Source of the DNA: Candidatus Peregrinibacteria bacterium
Lineage (GTDB): Bacteria > Patescibacteriota > Gracilibacteria > UBA1369 > LOWO2-01-FULL-3
DNA length: 25,387 nucleotides
Assembly: GCA_014728975.1 (NCBI GenBank)
Contig: WJKQ01000059.1
Coordinates: forward strand, 1 to 25,387
Reading direction: 5' to 3'
Shown piece after piece: positions 21,627 through 25,387 of the stretch. The notes below the pieces were generated by a model. That model worked only from the letters and a program-made list of their open reading frames with translations. It had not been told where the DNA came from and did not search any database. Numbering within the stretch: the stretch's first letter is position 1; each line of letters begins with the position of its first letter. The translations under genes were made by a program, and so were the position numbers.

Positions 21627-23552
21627 ATGTACGTCAACAGGTGGTCCATTTTCCTCTTCGTCCTGGCGTTTCTGTACAATTCGTGCAGCGACAGAGACTT
21701 CAACTTCGCTTCCGGAAACAATTCCGGCAACAGCATGGAGTACGGAGGCTACAAAAGCACGTTCAAAATCCCCCTGCCCAAAGGCTACGACTGGGAGATC
21801 ACCCAGTCCTGGGCGGAACACTGCAGCGACTGCAACAGGAAGTACCATGACTGGGACTACTGTTCCAACAGCATGTCCCATACCTGGAACTGCTGTAAGT
21901 ACGCCTGGGACTTCAATCTTCCGGGCAACGCAGACAAGGGCAAGCCTGTTCTGGCTTCCGCCGACGGCCGGGTCAAGAAAATCAACGACAGCAACGGCTG
22001 GGGGTACTACGTCGTGATTGATCACGGCGACAATCTCTGTACCAGATACGCCCACCTTCTGCCCGGTTCGACCGAACATCTGAGCGTTGGTCAACATGTC
22101 TGCCAGGGACTTATCCTCGGCGAGATCGGCAAAAGCGGAGACAGCGAGGGATACCATCTTCATTTCCACTTCGAGAACTGCGATGAAGGTGGGATTTCCA
22201 TTCCTCATTCCTTCACCGACGGCAACAACATTCCGACGTGCGTGCGCGAGGACGATGTCTACGACGAGTACGGCAGCTATTCCGCTCTCGTACTTTCCAA
22301 CGAACTCAAGTGGAACTGCGAGGAAGGCAGTGTGCTTTTCAACGGAGGAGTCCTGCCCAACAACGGCTGGCTCGAAGCCGAGTGCGGCGATCTTTCGGCG
22401 TGTCCCCTGATCCCGAACTGCAACAGGGTTTCCGACTACGAGTTCAGCGACGATTCTTCGTTGTCTGAATTGATTCGTCCGGCAGCGGCATATCTCTTCA
22501 GCGAATGTGCTCTGGACGGCAAGTCGGACAGAGGTTTGCATCCTCATGACAACCTGACCCGTGCAGAAGCACTCAAAATTCCAATGTTTCTGTTCGGGCT
22601 CATGGGCAACTGCGGTATGAACGAGCCGTTTTCCGATGTTCATCTCGGAGACTGGTTCTATAAGACTGTGGTCTGCGCTGTGAAACACGGCATCATCAAT
22701 TCCTCCAAAACCCTCTTCCATCCAAACGAAGAAGCCAACTTCGTGGAAGCGGCAAAGATGGTCGTGGAAGCCGCGTCCAAATGGGGTGTCATCGACATCA
22801 AAAATCCGGGGACCGGCAACTTCAAATACATCCCCCATTCTCACTGGGGCTACAAATACGTCGAAACGCTCTATTCCTATGGTGGTCTCAACGACAACCA
22901 TACCGACTACAGGCCGGACAGGAGTATCGAACGCGGCGATTACGTGGTCATGGTGGCCTCCGTGTCTCCGTGCTACTGTCCAAACATCATCTGCGAATCG
23001 GGCTGTGTCTGCGATCAGGCCTACTTTTCCTGTATCGACCTGGACGATCACAGCTCCGGGACAGGCGGTCAGGATCCACCTCCGGATCCTGAACCGTATG
23101 ATCCTCCTGATCCTCAGGATCCGGAGCCCGTGCCCCGTGATCCCGAGCCCGTGCCCCGTGATCCCGAGCCCGAGCCCCGAGAACCCGAGCCCGAGCCGGT
23201 CAATCCCGGAACGTGGGTCTGTGATCCCGAGGTCGGATATACGGTTTACCTGTATTCGCCGGGATCATTCCTTGACATCGCGACTTCGGCCCCGGGTATC
23301 TTTCAACAACAGATGCCCTCCGACTACGGTCTGAACGTGGTCTTCGAGTGCGATGATCTTCCCGCCGCAATGCTGGTCGATGCCGTCGGTGAGATTATTC
23401 TCATGGTTGAAGATGACGGCCGTCCGCCAATGGCGATTTGGGAGAACTACGAAGACGACCTCATGATCACTCCCCCCAAGTCTTTCGACCAGATGACCTT
23501 CGAGTTCCTGAGTGCTCCTCAGCGAATACTCGTACGAGTTCCCGCCCTCTGA
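21627..23552 (+). CDS. Exported M23-peptidase-fold protein with SLH repeats and a proline-rich linker
   Basis: 641 residues. The hydrophobic N-terminus ends in a Cys20 that could be a lipobox-like site (LYNSC, imperfect). Residues ~45-185 are an M23/LytM fold: YAWDFNLPG (Asp95), GKPVLASADGRV, YYVVIDHGD, RYAHL, and YHLHFHFEN with His177/179. The first zinc His of the usual HxxxD is Lys91, so the site may use His85 or be degenerate. Residues ~285-446 hold three S-layer-homology-like repeats (LTRAEALK, FSDVHLGDWFYK, ERGDYVVMV). Then come a Cys-rich knot (449-469), a Pro/Glu/Asp/Arg linker (483-527) with DPEPVPR repeats, and a beta-rich tail. GC content is near 56% against ~33% around it, codons are strongly G/C-ending and the start has a true Shine-Dalgarno. 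Probably acquired from a GC-richer donor. Confidence 0.9.
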   Translation: MYVNRWSIFLFVLAFLYNSCSDRDFNFASGNNSGNSMEYGGYKSTFKIPLPKGYDWEITQSWAEHCSDCNRKYHDWDYCSNSMSHTWNCCKYAWDFNLPGNADKGKPVLASADGRVKKINDSNGWGYYVVIDHGDNLCTRYAHLLPGSTEHLSVGQHVCQGLILGEIGKSGDSEGYHLHFHFENCDEGGISIPHSFTDGNNIPTCVREDDVYDEYGSYSALVLSNELKWNCEEGSVLFNGGVLPNNGWLEAECGDLSACPLIPNCNRVSDYEFSDDSSLSELIRPAAAYLFSECALDGKSDRGLHPHDNLTRAEALKIPMFLFGLMGNCGMNEPFSDVHLGDWFYKTVVCAVKHGIINSSKTLFHPNEEANFVEAAKMVVEAASKWGVIDIKNPGTGNFKYIPHSHWGYKYVETLYSYGGLNDNHTDYRPDRSIERGDYVVMVASVSPCYCPNIICESGCVCDQAYFSCIDLDDHSSGTGGQDPPPDPEPYDPPDPQDPEPVPRDPEPVPRDPEPEPREPEPEPVNPGTWVCDPEVGYTVYLYSPGSFLDIATSAPGIFQQQMPSDYGLNVVFECDDLPAAMLVDAVGEIILMVEDDGRPPMAIWENYEDDLMITPPKSFDQMTFEFLSAPQRILVRVPAL

Positions 23553-23582
23553 AAAAATCCAAACTAGAACGAGATAAAAGAG

Positions 23583-23612
23583 GGGCAGACTGCCAAAAGC
23601 AGTCTGCCCTTC
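23583..23612 (+). terminator. Hairpin terminator after the GC-rich gene
   Basis: A perfect 11-bp stem (23583-23593 with 23599-23609, GGGCAGACTGC) and loop CAAAA lie 30 nt after the stop. The T-tract is weak (TTCT), so efficiency is uncertain. The stem is GC-rich like the island and marks its right edge. Confidence 0.75.
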
Positions 23613-23635
23613 TCATCAAACAAAAGCTATTAATA

Positions 23636-25387
23636 TTATTCTTTCTTATCCCCTAGAGTTCTAAAGAATCTTGCTATTTTTTTTCTTTGCAGCGCTATAT
23701 ATCCTAATACAGAAGCTGCTAAAATAGTTCCGGGTACATCGGGTGAAGATGCAGAATTTTCTCCTGATATATCGCAATCACAACCTCCTCCCCCAAACAT
23801 TTCTACATTTGCGGCGTTTACATTTACACACGAATTGGGACCAAATATTTCAGGATATGGTACGGTTTGTACATTTCCGTTTAATGTAACCAAGGGCTGA
23901 CATTCGCAAGTATTTCTGTTACAAGCTTCTTCAATTCCTTTATAACCTTCACTTGAAGAATCACATTGTTCTCCTTCATCCAGTTTTCCATTTCCACAGG
24001 TTTCCAAAGCACAATCTTCAGGGCAGTCGTATACGTTTTCAAATTCATCCTCACATATCCCGTTAAAATTACACTCTTCTGTTATTTCTTCTTCCGGAAT
24101 ATCTTGTGAGGGAACTGAGTCCGGTTTTTGAGTATCTATTCCAGGAGTGTCAATTTCCTGTTCGAGGTCGGCTGTGTCTTCTTCTATTTCTGCAATATCA
24201 GGTTTTCCTTCGACTATATCAGGTTCAATTTCAACTACATCCGGTGCTTCGATCACATCCGGTGTAGGTTCGGGTTGTGGTTCAGGCTGCTGATCAGGTT
24301 GAGGCAAGGTACAATCTCCCGGTTCTTCGGGATTTGGAACTGTTCCGGGAGCACATTCACAATTTGCAGTACAATTTTGAACGTCCGGGATACTCGGATC
24401 ACATTCTTCGCCATCGTCCAAAACTTCATTCCCACATGGCTCTTCCTCGCATCCACCTTCTCCATCAGAAATTAATGGATCAGGACATTCACAATTCTCT
24501 GTACATTGAGAATCAATTTCCGGGTCGCATTCTTCTCCGGGCTGAGATATCCCGTCTCCACATGGATCAGGAGTACATTCGGATAAATCGTATTGACAGT
24601 TGGAGTCACAGGATACCTGACCGTTTGGAAGATATCCTTCATGATCTCCGCAATTTGGTTGAGTTCCAAGGTCAAGTTGATCACATTCCTCACTTGGCTG
24701 GTTTACGATTCCATCATTACAAACCGGGGGAAATGAACATCCGCTTGTATCAAAATTACAATCATCGTCGCATCCGAGGTTTCCTTCACCCAGACCAAGG
24801 GTACTACATGTTTCGCCTTTTTTATCCCAACCGTCGCATTGTTCGTCCGGTCCTTCAGCTACATTATCTCCACATACAATACATCCATTTGTATCGTATT
24901 CCTGGCAGTTTTCCGCACAGGACAGAGAACCGCTTTCAAATCCCAGATCGGAACAGGTTGCTGTTCCAACGTCAGTACCATCACAAAGTTCATCCGGATC
25001 TTTTTCTCCGTCACCGCAAATATATCCACAATCACCTGTATCATAATTCTGACAGTCTCCCATACACATCAATGTTCCTGTTTTAAATCCGAAATCTGTA
25101 CATGTAAAACCTCCTACATTTGTACCGTCGCATGTTTCCCCCAAACCAATTTCTCCATTTCCGCAAATAACTTCACATTGGCTTATATTGTAAGCCTGAC
25201 AGTCTGCTGTACAAGTTAAAGTTCCTTCGTCAAATCCTCTTGTTTCACAGGTTTCATCGCCTACATTATTACCATCACATACTTCATCCGGGTCTATTTC
25301 ATTATCTCCACATTCGTACTCACAACCGCTTGTGTCAAAACTTTGACAATCTCCAGAACATCCCAGTGTTCCAAAATCAAATCCTTC
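23636..25387 (-). CDS. Cysteine-rich DUF4215/myxo-type repeat surface protein with MYXO-CTERM-like anchor (N-terminus outside the window)
   Basis: 583 residues visible; the frame is open to the window edge. At least seven ~42-residue repeats carry the DUF4215-type pattern CGDGxxDPDExCDG, then a TC and CxxxCQ-x-YDTxxC, with six or so cysteines each, probably all in disulfides. A Pro/Glu/Asp-rich linker (PEPQPEPTPDV, then EIEPDIVEG) follows, then a further cysteine-rich block (CNFNGICEDE, CGNGKLDEGEQCD). The C-terminus has GGGGCDCDISG, a hydrophobic helix (VPGTILAASVLGYIAL) and a basic tail (QRKKIARFFR), the order seen in MYXO-CTERM sorting signals. Base composition and codons are AT-rich like the host genome, unlike the neighbour on its 3' side. 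Likely a cell-surface protein; function unknown. Confidence 0.88.
   Translation of the reverse strand, partial: EGFDFGTLGCSGDCQSFDTSGCEYECGDNEIDPDEVCDGNNVGDETCETRGFDEGTLTCTADCQAYNISQCEVICGNGEIGLGETCDGTNVGGFTCTDFGFKTGTLMCMGDCQNYDTGDCGYICGDGEKDPDELCDGTDVGTATCSDLGFESGSLSCAENCQEYDTNGCIVCGDNVAEGPDEQCDGWDKKGETCSTLGLGEGNLGCDDDCNFDTSGCSFPPVCNDGIVNQPSEECDQLDLGTQPNCGDHEGYLPNGQVSCDSNCQYDLSECTPDPCGDGISQPGEECDPEIDSQCTENCECPDPLISDGEGGCEEEPCGNEVLDDGEECDPSIPDVQNCTANCECAPGTVPNPEEPGDCTLPQPDQQPEPQPEPTPDVIEAPDVVEIEPDIVEGKPDIAEIEEDTADLEQEIDTPGIDTQKPDSVPSQDIPEEEITEECNFNGICEDEFENVYDCPEDCALETCGNGKLDEGEQCDSSSEGYKGIEEACNRNTCECQPLVTLNGNVQTVPYPEIFGPNSCVNVNAANVEMFGGGGCDCDISGENSASSPDVPGTILAASVLGYIALQRKKIARFFRTLGDKKE

Noticed and set aside
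21417..23051. Long open frame (about 544 codons) on the minus strand
   Set aside because: It lies antisense to the M23/SLH gene, whose protein has clear domains, a Shine-Dalgarno and a terminator. The antisense frame is a by-product of GC-rich codons, and its translation shows no recognisable domain.
21478..23620. Insertion sequence or integron cassette
   Set aside because: No transposase, integrase, terminal inverted repeats, attC-like site or flanking direct repeats could be found around the GC-rich segment.
24277..25086. 269-codon plus-strand open frame
   Set aside because: Antisense to the cysteine-rich repeat protein; its His/Arg/Tyr-rich translation is the shadow of repeated Cys, Asp and Gly codons.

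Overview
The window is about 32-35% GC DNA from a bacterium that uses the standard code (TGA is a stop, for example in tauE). Almost no gene has a Shine-Dalgarno sequence, neighbouring stop codons overlap, and several promoters are close to consensus. Gene content is a housekeeping mixture with outer-surface repeat proteins. I cannot name the phylum. The compactness and SD-less starts would fit a Patescibacteria (CPR)-type lineage such as Peregrinibacteria, but this is a guess from general knowledge.

Layout. 1-173: tail of a DsbA-like protein. 174-2794 (minus): ispG, thyA, folA. 2889-3792: a [2Fe-2S] ferredoxin and a membrane-anchored PEBP/YbhB protein. 3848-6438: an AsdA-like PLP aminotransferase convergent with mnmA. 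6439-7620: no protein gene. This holds a minus-strand transcription unit of about 1.06 kb that looks like a large structured non-coding RNA: a perfect TTGACA-17-TATAAT promoter, four tandem 22-23-bp long-range stems, many hairpins (UUCG and GNRA loops on the minus strand) and an intrinsic terminator. This is the most interesting object in the window.

7621-11485: TauE/SafE exporter, an NAD(P)H-FMN reductase/superoxide dismutase pair, an HD-GYP protein and an AstE/aspartoacylase-family enzyme. 11602-14577: an orphan RHH antitoxin-like protein, then (minus) rpsO, pnp and tRNA-Gly(GCC), with a 24-pair stem-loop in the rpsO-pnp gap. 14658-18428: CorA, an unknown membrane protein, a DUF3307-like protein with a cyclic-nucleotide-binding protein, and a membrane PAS protein. 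18491-21290: leuS and a small lipoprotein.

21478-23620: a GC-rich island with one gene (M23 peptidase fold, SLH repeats, proline-rich linker). It differs in composition and codon use and has a textbook Shine-Dalgarno, so it looks recently acquired. 23636-25387: the 3' part of an AT-rich gene for a cysteine-rich DUF4215-type repeat protein with a MYXO-CTERM-like C-terminal anchor. The last two genes look like exported surface proteins with a delta-proteobacterial/myxobacterial flavour.
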